A stretch of DNA of 64,000 nucleotides from Pleurotus ostreatus/Saccharomyces cerevisiae fusant (taxonomy: Eukaryota; Opisthokonta), in NCBI GenBank assembly GCA_024196135.1, contig JAMQCK010000071.1, positions 36,272-100,271 of the forward strand, in the 5' to 3' direction. A program made the position numbers and the translations under genes. Below, piece after piece: positions 8,601 to 16,959 of this stretch. Under the pieces are notes generated by a model. The model did no database searches, was not told the DNA's origin, and was given only the letters and a program-made list of their open reading frames with translations. Numbering within the stretch: the first letter of the stretch is position 1; every line of letters begins with the position of its first letter.

Positions 8601-11446
8601 CCGAAGTCGACACAGATCTGCCGCGCTACGTAGTCCTCCATCGAGAAGCCCTCGCGGATGAAGAACGCATTCGGGATGCGAAGCGGGGCAAGTTCGCGAC
8701 GCCCGGCTTCGGCCTCGACAGTCTCGAAGAGGGAGACACAACCGTCCTGCGTCTGGACTGGCAGGAAACGTACAGGTGCACCATCGCGAAGATACGAGAG
8801 CGGCGCGACATCGTGGAACATCGCATCACGCAGCTTCTCGCCGTCGCCAGGCCATGCGCGCACGGCGTTCAGCGCGAAAGCACCACGCACACGCCACTGC
8901 CCCAAGTCGCCGATGTACGATGGGTCGCAGGCGCGACCGATAAAGTCGGCATACTCCGGTGTCTCGCAGAGGGCGAGCAAATCGTCGCCCGAGCAGAACT
9001 TGGGGGGCTCACGCCTCGCGCGGAGCGCGATTCGCGTGTAGTAGTCGAAGAGCGGCTGCACGTAGAGGTGGGGGCGTCCAGGGACGTCACCGCAGACAAG
9101 GGGACAGTCTGCGAGGACGTGCGTCGCCCATGGAGGTGAGCACGTCGTGCAGGGTGTACTGTCCGGGTTGGACCCAGGTGAGTCGCTAGGGGGTTCGATC
9201 TGAACCATATTGACTGACAAAACAGTCGTGTTAGCGCCACCAGCACGTCTCTGGTCAAGAAGACGTGCCTGTTCGATTGCCACCGAGTGAATCGCGAGAC
9301 CAGGAGGTCCAGAAGACGTCGAGGGTACGTGGTTCGCCTCGGGACAGTTTCGGCTTATATGGTCCTTAGACTCACAACGGAAGCAGCGCCCTTCTTCGCG
9401 AAGGCGCTTCAGGAGCTCGGGAGATTTTCCGGGCTTGCGATTAGGAGGGGCGCGAGCGGTCGCGCTCCTTCCATTTGGCACGGAGGCACGTTGTCCTCCT
9501 CTCGCCTGTCCACTGAATTTACTTCCAGTGGCCTTCGAGCGGTCATTGTAGCTCGAGTTCCGCGTTCCAGCGGCTGCAGACGTGTTTGTTGGCGGCCTAG
9601 AGGAGGGAGCAGAAGAGCTCCCGCCTCCAGAACGTCGGGATGATGCAGGTGCGCCACCCGTGCCGCTTCCGCGGTTGGGGGGCGATCCGCCATGGTCGTC
9701 GGGGCGCCTGCCCTTCGCTTGGGCTCGGGCAGCGTAGCTAGCCTGCCAGAGCTGCAGAGCACGTCGGTACATAGGCTCTAACTCATCAACTTCTTTGCTG
9801 AAGCCGTCCTCCATCAGGCGCTTCACGAGCCAGGAGTCGAGACCTTCCCAAAACTTCAAGACCCGGTTTCGGCTTGTCTCCTCAGTCAACACCACCCAGA
9901 AGCGCTCTAGATCGTGCATGTAGTCGCGGAGATCGCGATTGTCTTGGACACAGGACTTGTACCGAGTACGACATTTGTCTTTGTAGTTTAGACTAAAACA
10001 GTGATCAAATAAATCTCTGAAAAAGTCATCTAGATTCGCGCTTCGAGAAGCGCTAAGCATGTAGTTCTGTTTATAGAACCTCCTGGCCTTGCCAGAGAGC
10101 CAACGCGACACAACGTCGGCCTGTCGAGTGGGTGCCACTCGGCCATCAGTCACATACTGAAGAGAGTCAATAACGAAGGTCCAGAAGGCCTCATCGTCCT
10201 CCCGGCCGTCGTAAGACTCAGGGGGCTGCGGCTTGAGGCGACTAGCCTTAGCCGCGCTGTCAAACTGTCCGTCGTCATCCGAGTCTGAGCTCGGAAGGCC
10301 AACTACACGGCTTCTAATCATAGCCATGTACTTGTCCCAGTAGGACTCGCCCCCAGCTACATAGCTCGGACGAAGCTTATCTTCGGGGCTAGAAGCCTTC
10401 GAAGGACGCACACGAGGCGCCTCGGGGGGCACAGAGGTCTCCGCGGTCTCGCGCTTGATTGCGCTCAGGTCACGTGCCAGTTGAACTTCGTTCGGCACCG
10501 ATCGCTCATGTGCGACGCTCGCCGCGCGCGAGCGCGCAGCGCCAGATCCATCCGTGAGGAGTTCGACGAGATTGTCGTACCTCTCACTAAGCTGGCTCAC
10601 CTGCCTTGCCAGTTTGGCATTGAGGGCGGCATAGTCCGCAGCCTCAACAGTCTTGAGGTGAAGCGCGTCGAATAGATCGGCGATCTGCTTATTTTCAGTG
10701 GCACGGGGTTCCAGATTAGCCAAAGACACCCTCGGCCCCTGATTGGGCACTTGGGCCCGCGATCCCCGAGCTCGATTTGCGGCATCCAAGATGTCCCGCT
10801 GAATCTCGGGATCGTGTTCGACCTCGTCGAAGTCGAGATTACTGAAGTTGCGTAGATCCGGGCCTTTACCCTTATCCAGCCGGTCCCTACTGTTTCCGGG
10901 GATAGAGCTCTCAGGTACGTTCACGCTTTCGGACTCGCGAGCCTCGTGCTCGCGGTTCTCATCATACTGAGGGAAAATTTTATTCGTAGTTTTATCTACT
11001 TCCGTGGACTCTGGCGCGATAGCGCGGCTGTCTACAGCACCCGGTGCGCGCGGCTGAACACCTGCCTCAGGCACGAAGCCATCGGCGGCATGCGCGTGGG
11101 TCGGGAGCTGAGCAGCGGCATCGGCCGACCACTCGCCCTCCCCAGGGTCCGCTCCGTCGAGAGCGGACACCTGGCGGGATACCCCCACCGTCGTGGTGGA
11201 AGCACCCGACGACGGCACAACGTCGTGTTGCACCGTCGCATGCTCGATGACCTGGTCATCGGCAGTGGGAGGCGGCGCATCTTGAGCGCCCGCCGTGCCC
11301 GAGTCGGACCTGCTGTCCGAGAGTGCACTAGTAAAAGAGTCGTCAGCACCACGCCACGCGGTCTGAGACTCACCGGTGTCAACCGACGCTGCGCGAGGAC
11401 GGAATCGTCCGCTTGAGTCGCGCAGAGGTTGAGATTTTGGCGCCAT
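2618..11446 (-). CDS. Gag-Pol polyprotein of the Gypsy element, 2,942 aa
   Basis: One uninterrupted ORF encodes the whole replication machinery. Domains in order: a low-complexity N-terminus; a retrotransposon gag domain (about residues 410-590); a CCHC zinc knuckle CFRCESKDHISRNC (about 690); a segment of roughly 350-400 residues without known match (about 770-1150); an aspartic protease with DSGS (about 1189); a reverse transcriptase with YLDD (about 1506) followed by RNase H; an AT-hook-like RGRGRPKGS; an integrase with an HxxxxH...CxxC zinc finger and catalytic-core motifs DFTG and AYHPQTDGSTER; and a chromodomain-like segment near residue 2470 (WAIEEIVG...VKWKPGDMSWIP). A C-terminal extension of about 420 residues follows. 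Gag and pol are in one frame, so no frameshift or stop suppression is needed. YLDD is a variant of the usual Y-x-DD. Confidence 0.95.
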   Translation of the reverse strand: MAPKSQPLRDSSGRFRPRAASVDTGESQTAWRGADDSFTSALSDSRSDSGTAGAQDAPPPTADDQVIEHATVQHDVVPSSGASTTTVGVSRQVSALDGADPGEGEWSADAAAQLPTHAHAADGFVPEAGVQPRAPGAVDSRAIAPESTEVDKTTNKIFPQYDENREHEARESESVNVPESSIPGNSRDRLDKGKGPDLRNFSNLDFDEVEHDPEIQRDILDAANRARGSRAQVPNQGPRVSLANLEPRATENKQIADLFDALHLKTVEAADYAALNAKLARQVSQLSERYDNLVELLTDGSGAARSRAASVAHERSVPNEVQLARDLSAIKRETAETSVPPEAPRVRPSKASSPEDKLRPSYVAGGESYWDKYMAMIRSRVVGLPSSDSDDDGQFDSAAKASRLKPQPPESYDGREDDEAFWTFVIDSLQYVTDGRVAPTRQADVVSRWLSGKARRFYKQNYMLSASRSANLDDFFRDLFDHCFSLNYKDKCRTRYKSCVQDNRDLRDYMHDLERFWVVLTEETSRNRVLKFWEGLDSWLVKRLMEDGFSKEVDELEPMYRRALQLWQASYAARAQAKGRRPDDHGGSPPNRGSGTGGAPASSRRSGGGSSSAPSSRPPTNTSAAAGTRNSSYNDRSKATGSKFSGQARGGQRASVPNGRSATARAPPNRKPGKSPELLKRLREEGRCFRCESKDHISRNCPEANHVPSTSSGPPGLAIHSVAIEQARLLDQRRAGGANTTVLSVNMVQIEPPSDSPGSNPDSTPCTTCSPPWATHVLADCPLVCGDVPGRPHLYVQPLFDYYTRIALRARREPPKFCSGDDLLALCETPEYADFIGRACDPSYIGDLGQWRVRGAFALNAVRAWPGDGEKLRDAMFHDVAPLSYLRDGAPVRFLPVQTQDGCVSLFETVEAEAGRRELAPLRIPNAFFIREGFSMEDYVARQICVDFGMSTSQARRMAYLYSTGTTLGDLVPESVAYALNWAVRRVVGEEQRRADLSRFYAFRPYSGSPVILVCDTLLGVSWGLRLKDVDAGINVWYWYMYQRMRYFVGGHQNTTHPKRYMSRWFEAPADAAARRSFDVFTQPNGAFPARWFREPAEDLIESGLFAQAWATMVRMVSNMPVRFPASRLPWRQLTVFAVSKGRSAPLAPSSARVAQRTAVFPRGSGRRIPRPIVLVVRVSGHPCKALVDSGSSVDLVSSALATQLRLPLIEHDGQVSMTMAVSGSRSKCNFHTSVDFEWSAIHEQRVFDVLNLATYDVVLGTPFLYQHSISFSINPPKILIGSVEALPLEGPHVDDLFMANVEPEPGLDELEAIRKHLVEMALPLCKTIAETELPPLRAINHTIPIIDPDRRYPFRRSNCPAIFREQWNEKRDAYMRSGRWEFTTATNTVPMLLIAKNQREKTKLRTVVDLRERNDNTRKLSSPLPDQNAILRRVAAAKYWSILDGKDHYEQIRVLPAYEDVNIMATPDGNVKSKVMLQGDCNAVATCQAIMTHIFRPYLGVFMDVYLDDIVIYTNTLEEHVRAVQTVLEVLAREKFYLGVNKLHFLEAEVRVLGRIIDANGIRVDPARVDEIAKWPVPTNKKLVRAFCGAVGWLADNVAEIAAPLGILHDLCGETHRWEWGFTQQRAFEDCKRLVSASKRVSRRGITLGPDGKPTSRVWLLTDGSKSSLSGVVVEGEDWRTGTVIALFSAKLSTTQQNYPVHEIEMLAGVESMQRHRDLLQGFHFTWVTDHRGLVHLLRQPNLSGRQARWLEKLGEFDFEVVYLPGVDNVLADALSRIYEGDAPGTLRSPSEYTSFDEDGSVDYDGMDITRPLVTELGALAIAPDAEDDVAPRRGRGRPKGSTKAFNDWVRRLAAKKGSVRLIVGNHATDSDSERRATRLEGGDDPVEPFASDLNANGSEMSEKDVAQNALPAHHAFASDQATRGDVSRTSHSASSEFPSGTRENAHPRAVEDSPSSPDGGNPIKDNANIGAPSAAQVSESEPELPTGEMPASEEETRASTSVSAEGDEEYEITPPSLTEPILTAIPNHTRGVRIEDLIRDKYQDDPFFAKILEEPSHFRNFEVVEGLIFLKQESRRLLCIPNIKEGGRSVRGLIIQEAHTLLAHLGAAKVIPVLRDQVWWKTLVPDVQKFIASCTTCAWNKPSNHKPYGLLNPLPVPGTPWEAIGIDFTGPFPESENHNGTFNYLLVVICLLTGMVHLIPTRTNVTAKTLAYIIFAEVYKLHGLPKYIVSDRDSLFTSIFWTHLHKLIGTELRMSTAYHPQTDGSTERANRTVVQMIRECVEPAQSDWVLKLPAVEFAINSVRSESTGYAPFFLNTGRMPRAMIWEDAPTTEYPGVRTYARRVKQAIMQAHDAVLAARVKQTRDANRRRIRAPFAENDLVYVSTANMNFPKGRVRKLLPKFIGPYRILKDLGNEAFLLDLPKELKQRGIHPRFHASLLRIHIPNDDRLFPGRLETQVADFGAWEKEWAIEEIVGHHGKGADAVLKVKWKPGDMSWIPIKNVATLEKVKQYLEALGVDKAGDLPAGSEPDPGDVQLYVGNLELTIEPRVPDGEIHDESGNGLSWDPFKRDEQSVCQTNSISPFSPYIQTMDTSSLPALPDSPSPSPNANRVGTRSHTKAKAAPAIKNGNKADSVQPMDVDPPSSEAAQPAPAPKTMSSILDAAGTAASTLVDNEPSLDAAAALRAKEAARAKYNAGLIADRIRQQEAARSDVMKQPIPRVSAAADAGADKTAPPAAAATTPAKRASDDDGFLLGRAKPRGPTPSANRRIIPMTWEIFGRRLVIPIYARDDPDEYLYSYRIPLTMLVEYMRFSDGITATGIRHDVVEVPSGYAEFVEILQRADFGKHLCPIDLATGKVRPIPEEQRIDRTFWVRQLLDISSGAAAHRYMDEVEGKVPEPTNEELLLREVTAIEAMQGRLSNARRQQAFEVNRTKRREGKGNK

Positions 11447-11620
11447 TGAATTTGTCGACAGGTAGGGAGGGTGAATTAAGCCGCGAAGGTTGCCGGGTTG
11501 ATCAAGTCCGTTGCCTAAGCGGGGGAAATAGGGGTAGGTAGTAGAGGGTTTGCTGGTTGCTGGTTGTCGAAGTCGAAGTCGATGTTGCTATCGAGGACGT
11601 CGAGCGAAAGAGTAAAAATA
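11447..11620 (-). other. 5' leader of the retrotransposon
   Basis: This is the stretch between the 5' LTR and the polyprotein ATG. A primer-binding site should start at 11620 reading leftwards. The bases there are AT-rich and I see no TGG start of the kind that pairs with a tRNA CCA end. Confidence 0.6.
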
Positions 11621-11913
11621 TGAGGCGAGTACGGTAACGCGGAGAGCGGGCCGGGCTCGGCTCACGGAGATGATGAAGAAGATTCCCACGAGGTTACTCT
11701 GTAACGAAGTCTCGATTGAAAACCTTGCCCTCCTCCCTTGGAGGAGGGCCCTTTTATACCTACTGCTGTAGGTAGTCATATCTAGTCACAGAACGTATAT
11801 ACGAGTCATAAGAAAACCAAAAGAGAACCTTGAGGAACTCCGAAGAACATATCCCCGGCGGGGGCAAAGGCAGAGCACGTGGCGCCGTCATCGGCCGTAG
11901 CCGAAGCGCCACA
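11621..11913 (-). repeat. LTR of the retrotransposon (functional 5' LTR and promoter)
   Basis: It matches 2163-2455 at every base I compared. On the minus strand it contains TATAAAAG (11751-11758) followed directly by a perfect 10-bp-stem hairpin (11727-11749), so transcript start would fall in or just after the hairpin. Confidence 0.95.
11751..11758 (-). promoter_or_regulatory. TATA box in the 5' LTR
   Basis: TATAAAAG on the minus strand is the best core-promoter motif in the LTR and points towards the polyprotein. Confidence 0.6.
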
Positions 11914-12063
11914 AACCAGGACCCACAGCTGGCGTTCTACAACGAATATCTGGATCCAGATCGGGAACGGTTTTTGGCTCCCTTTTCAGGTGTACGCGGA
12001 GGCTATGGAGAAGGGTTAGAGACCTGTTTCCCCAAAGACGAGTATGCGGGCGATTTGTTTTGA
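11914..12063 (+). pseudogene. 3' end of the split caspase-like gene
   Basis: Leaving out one AACCA copy, the frame of the exon ending at 2162 continues at 11919 and stays open to a TGA at 12061-12063. The encoded segment (DPQLAFYNEYLDPDRERFL and about 20 more residues) resembles the usual C-terminal end of basidiomycete caspase-like proteins. This shows the retrotransposon lies inside the coding region, not beside it. Confidence 0.85.
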
Positions 12064-13451
12064 GCTCATGTGGAATATCATCCGGTACTTACGAAAAGCA
12101 GTGTTGGACTTCTGTAGGCAAGCCCGGGAATAGGGTCGATAGGCTAGTTTGTAATAAGGCCCTCAAAATGGGGCTATAGCGTAGGTTCCTCTCACCTTTA
12201 CAACACGTAGCATATTCCCAAGTCTGGGATCATAGGCACGGATGTCATCCCGCGGCCAAAAGGTGAGAGTCGCCCTGAGGGCAGGCCTTGGAAGCGTTGT
12301 GCTGCGTCGATTGTAGGGAAGTCGATGCTTTCTAACGAGATTATTACGGTGCTTTGCGAGTACCATTCAGTGCGTCTTCGTTGTGCTGCCATGACAGCTC
12401 GTCGACAAGTGTCACGAGTCACATTTCGCTGATCGCCTGTGGCGCAAATAGGAAATCTGTTTTCCCACGGGCTTGACCTTCTCTTGAACTGCCATCTCAG
12501 AGGGCACACAAGCACAGGCCCGGGGTAGGGAGTTCAAACAATCGGCGCAGAACATATTCCTATCCGGTGAAGAGCGTCAGACATAGACGGGCCCCTCCGA
12601 TACGGAATAAGAAACGGCTGTTGAAATCAGCAAGCTCCTACCTCATTCAAATACATCGTTCATCAGGCGAAAACGGTCTCCAAAGCTTGTCGATCTCTCT
12701 TCTAGCATATGATGACGACAAACGACTACATGGCTGCACCTCATTCCCGATGAAGCAGGACAATGGGATATGGTTCTGCAGCAACCTACATCGCATGGAT
12801 AACTGCCCGGGTTCTGTCAACCAACGTTTCCTCCGAACTGCTCGCGATGCTCCGAATAGCAGCTTCACTGTATATGTACTCGCGAGGTCTGACCACGAGT
12901 TACGGCTCCTTCCGTTACGCGCGTCCTAGCACACGAGGTTTGATGCCCTCTCATCTCAGTTGCCGACCGAATAGCTCCCACACCACGAAGCGACCGCCAG
13001 GATCTCACTGGAGCCCGCCTTCTAGGAGCGTACTACCCGCCAAGTCGACTTCGGCCTCCTCCCCGCTGGCCTTGTTTTTATTGTGCGCTCGGCCAACTCC
13101 CTTGTCTTCTCAAACAGTCTGCCAAGGATCGACAGCGCCCGCGCCGGTGCTATTTTCCTGAGCCTCCTCTACTCTCGGGCACTTCAGCCCACCGACCCGC
13201 GTGCGTGGCGCGATCGCGCGTACCTCGCAGCTTCTTCGATCGGTAGATCGCCTTTGTTGTCTTTGGGGATGCCTACACCGCCCAACAGATCATCCCCGAC
13301 AAGAGACTTGAAACTCCGAGCGGCCCGCACCATTGGCCATTCGTATGGGCGCCTGCGTGTTCTTCCGCTGACCCCATACTCGCGCCCGGCCAGTACATAT
13401 ATCTCAGCCCGAAAGGCAAGATGGGCACCATTTCGCCTTTGACTTACACTC
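12064..13451. other. Intergenic region, no recognised gene
   Basis: Only short unsupported ORFs are seen. A minus-strand frame around 12200-12390 is open but shows no domain or convincing splice structure. Confidence 0.5.
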
Positions 13452-15041
13452 ATGTCCTCGCCGCCAGATTACAGCGAGTTGCCGCGGTACAGCACCGCCA
13501 ACCTCTTGTCTAGCGCGCCGCCTTACTCGACGTGCCACTCGCGTCCTGCGACCTCGCCTTCTGCTCATGCATCGACATCGCGGCCACAGCCGTTTGAGGT
13601 CAGGGATGGCCAACTCGTACTCTCTGTCAATGCCCCACGTTTATCCTCTCGGGGTCGGCCAAAGTACCTCTCCGGCGAGGCTATTCAGGGCCGAGTTATA
13701 ATGGAACTCGACCATCCGGAGTCCGTGCACAGCGTCCAAATCGTTGTAAGTCCCGGCCTTTCCCTCATACGAACATAGTTTCTGACCTGGTCAGGTGAAA
13801 GGCCGAATCGTATCAACACATAGCGAGATTACCTCCTTCACCTTCCTCAGAGCCTCCCACGACTTGCTCAAAGGGAAGCAAAGCCAGCGACGCCTCGTTG
13901 GTCAGCACCAGTGGGCATTCGACTTCCCTTTCCCCACGGAAATGCAGATCGAGCGCCACGGCACATACCCTCTGCCGCAGACGTTCGCGGATCGGGGGAC
14001 TGCAATCGCCATACACTACGAGCTTGTCGCTATAGTCGACCACGGGAAGCTGCGAGCAAGTCGAAAGTAAGCGCAGACATTTATTTAGTGCCTACATGCT
14101 GAAGCGCAGCCCTCCAGAGTCCGCACGCAACTTTGCTACGTGCCCAAGACCGTCGCAGGCGCGCCTTCACGGCCTCGAGCGCGGGCCTACAGGCAGGGAG
14201 TGCCACCGCCGGGTCCAGCAGAGGACCCTCGCGGCTGGTGCGCGCTCGAGCCTGCAGTGATGCGCGGGAGGGTATTCGACAAGCGCGACGTGGAAGCCCG
14301 ATTCATAGTACGTACCACGCCCCCCCAACTGAGACGCGAGCTGACCGACCCATAGTTGTCGCTCGCCAATCCCGTAAGTCATGCTCCCTGCCGCTTTCTC
14401 AGCAACTCACGCAGTGCTTACCCAGCTTTCATACGCCCGCGGTACCGTCACCCCCTGCCATATGACCGTGCAGTGCTTCGACCAGCAAGCGCTCGAGCTG
14501 CTGTCCAACCCGAAGGACATCACGGTGCATTTGCGCCGGCATGTGCGGTATGCGTTCGGGGACGTCAAACGAGAAAGCGCGGTGCGCCCGGTCATCGTCT
14601 GCGACGTCGGCAAAGCCATCTGGTGGCCTTCTGCCGATCAATATCTGAACGCGTACGAGCGCAGGCTGGACGGTGAAATACACTTACCTTCCGATCTGCA
14701 GCCCTCGTCGGACTTCCCATATTTCGGCGTCCAGGTGAGCGTACGCCTGGCGCATTGAGGTCCTCGAACGCTCACGTCTGACATCATTTGCATAGTACGG
14801 CGTCGTCGTTATACCCGCTCCTATAACAGGGTTCAAGATCCAGTATACCTCGCCTCAGGTCGCGCAGGCCGTGGAAATTACGACCTGGCATGCACCGGGG
14901 CCTATACCTTTGCGCACAAAGCCGGAAGAGGCGAACAATGGTCCTCCAGACCAGAGATACATCGAAGGGAGCGATGCCACGCTGATAGACAGCTTGATTG
15001 CAGTGTTCTCTGGCTCCCGGCGTCGAGTTACCGTACCTTGA
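13452..15041 (+). CDS. Arrestin-like (alpha-arrestin family) protein, six exons
   Basis: Exons 13452-13745, 13795-14066, 14118-14307, 14356-14373, 14426-14734 and 14796-15041 join in frame with GT-AG introns and give about 442 aa. A Ser/Pro-rich N-terminus is followed by an arrestin-N-like beta-sandwich (QLVLSVNAPRLSS...YLSGEAIQGRV, then WAFDFPFP) and a second half with LSYARGTVTPCHMTV, matching uncharacterised basidiomycete arrestin-like proteins. Such proteins act as adaptors in membrane-protein ubiquitination and endocytosis, but I see no clear PY motif, so the role is inferred. Exon 4 is only 18 nt (LSLANP); it is supported by phase closure on both sides and by the conserved-looking continuation LSYARG. 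Confidence 0.8.
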
Positions 15042-15237
15042 CTGTATGTTCAATCACAAAAGTACATCATTGGCCATAAATCATAAATGTCGTTCACATC
15101 CTCGAACAGTTTCATACCATATACTCTTACACACCATCTATGTAGAGAGAAGGGGGACGATGCTGCTCCGACCTTGGGCTACCCAAAGCGCTCGCCAGTC
15201 GACAGCCCTCAGAACATGGCGTCGCCCAGCTAGCTGA

Positions 15238-16279
15238 TCAAGCAAACAGAGCACCGAAGTTGAAGGTCTGATCATCCCCTATGCCTTCCATGGGATCCTC
15301 TCGGTCGTCGAAATCGTTCAAGTCCTTCAGCATCGGCGCGCCAGGCGGATACTGCAGCGGCGCGAGCGTGAGGTCTGCTAGCGGCGGAAGCGAGGCCGCT
15401 GGCAGGAGCGGCGCATCAACGAGCATGGCATCAGCAGAGGGACGAGGGGGCGGCGGAGGGTGAATAGCACGGTGAAGCAACAGGCGCTTATCCAGCCTGT
15501 CTTGCGCACACTGCGCACAGTGCCGCGGGCACCCGTGCTCTACGTAGTGCGCAAAGGGCATCGCGGCGACTTTGCGGCGGCAGGATCTTCAGCAGACGCA
15601 TCAGCAACTGACCGCGATCGATGGTAGCGGGTCTCACGTACCGCCTGGTGCGAACGAGGGGGAGGCTAGACGGGGTCATGGGAGGGTGGTGAGATGAGCT
15701 CGATAACGGCCGCGGCTGGACGGCACTCACGAGATGGCGCCGCTGGGCGGCCGAGCGGGCTGGGGCGGCACGTATTCATAGGGAGCTGAGTCTCGGGCGG
15801 GGTTCAATGGAGAAGGGTGCTTAGGCGCGCGAGTGTACTGGCGCCTGAGTCTGTCCAGAGCGGCAGGTCCGGCAGTGGGGCTACTCGGGTCAGAAAGCAG
15901 CGGCGCGCGCCGCCAGGACGGGCCAGCATTCGGGGACGAGCACACTTCGCCCGCAGCTGCGCGGATCGCGGTGCCATAGCGCGCCGCGAATCGCTTGACT
16001 GAGATGCGGTCGGGGAAGATATTGTGACAATGCGGTCCCTCATCTAAGCCAGACACGCGCCACATAGAGGAGGGGACCATGGGTACAACAGGCACAAGAG
16101 CACGAGAGGCAGCCAGACGGCGCGATCGTTGGGGAGAGCGCTTGAGGTTGGCAGAGATGCTTCGTCGACCCGTCTTTCCCGACCAGACCGGCTTACAGCG
16201 TGTCCACTGTACGGAGGACACACAGAGTGAGAAAATGTTCGGTTGACCGTTAGGTCTTATATGTGCTCACCTCTGCCAT
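15238..16279 (-). CDS. Uncharacterised protein with Cys cluster and acidic tail, four exons
   Basis: Best model: exons 16279-16271, 16206-15731, 15665-15642 and 15586-15238, giving 285 aa with all phases closing. The product is basic and Arg/Pro-rich in the first half. It then has SCRRK and HGCPRHCAQCAQ, a possible small Cys cluster, a Pro run, and an acidic C-terminus ending FNFGALFA. The first exon is 9 nt (MAE) and the third is 24 nt; both depend on splice sites alone. I do not recognise the family; the basic, Cys and acidic parts could suit a nuclear protein, but that is a guess. It is convergent with the arrestin-like gene. Confidence 0.55.
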
Positions 16280-16959
16280 GGCATTGTGCCCTTTGTACCC
16301 TCCTGGGACGACGCGCTTCCTCCTGAGGCACAGCATGCTTCTCGCAGGTCAGAGCACCGACTTCGTTGACAATAGACGTGTGAGAGTAGAAGGTATGAAA
16401 CATGGAGAAGGGCCAGCTGGACGGTCTGCCCTACGCTGCCCAGGGTGCAGCGCGAAGGAGGCAGTCATTTATACGCACGGGCCCAAGGACAATTGATTTC
16501 GTAAACAATCGTGATCAGACATGAGCTCGCCACGAGTCACGAAGATATGCAGTGGTCCTGCGTTCTCAAGGGGCATGGGTTCGATAAGATGCTAGAAGCG
16601 GACTAGAAGGACAATAAGGATCGATCCACGCCTGCACATCCCGGAGGAGGAACAAAAGGAGTACCGCCTGTGTCCCCATGCACGGCACCGCTGTGGACCA
16701 CCAAAGTCAAAGATGAACAAACACTATATATCGCACGCACAGGATGTACTGTAGCTCAAAGCAGAGGAATAGCAGATTGTCAGAGCAAGTCAATAACGTA
16801 CAACGCGGGTATCGGTGATAATACAGTTAGCTTGCTATTAGCTATGTGAGTTCGTGCTGCCGGTCGTGATGCCTCGTATACCAGTGAAAATCCATCCATG
16901 AGAACCCTTCAGTCACAGTGTCGCCCGGCGACAGTTAACCTTTGTATTTTCTTCCTCTG
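16280..16959. other. Intergenic region, nothing recognised
   Basis: No open frame with domain content or splice structure was found in these 680 bases. Confidence 0.5.

Larger units (their letters stand above)
2163..11913 (-). mobile_element. Complete Ty3/Gypsy-type LTR retrotransposon, 9,751 bp, chromodomain-bearing
   Basis: Two 293-bp LTRs (2163-2455 and 11621-11913, TG...CA) that I read as identical flank a single long minus-strand ORF with gag, zinc knuckle, protease, reverse transcriptase, RNase H, integrase and a chromodomain-like segment in Gypsy order. The 5-bp repeat AACCA sits at 2158-2162 and 11914-11918. Transcription runs right to left from the LTR at 11621-11913. Identical LTRs, an intact ORF and an intact target duplication indicate a very recent insertion and possibly an active copy. 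The element sits in the last exon of a caspase-like gene. Confidence 0.95.

Noticed and set aside
16256..16261. Minus-strand TATA box for the 15238-16279 gene
   Set aside because: In the preferred model this motif lies inside the first intron (16207-16270), so it was not called a promoter.
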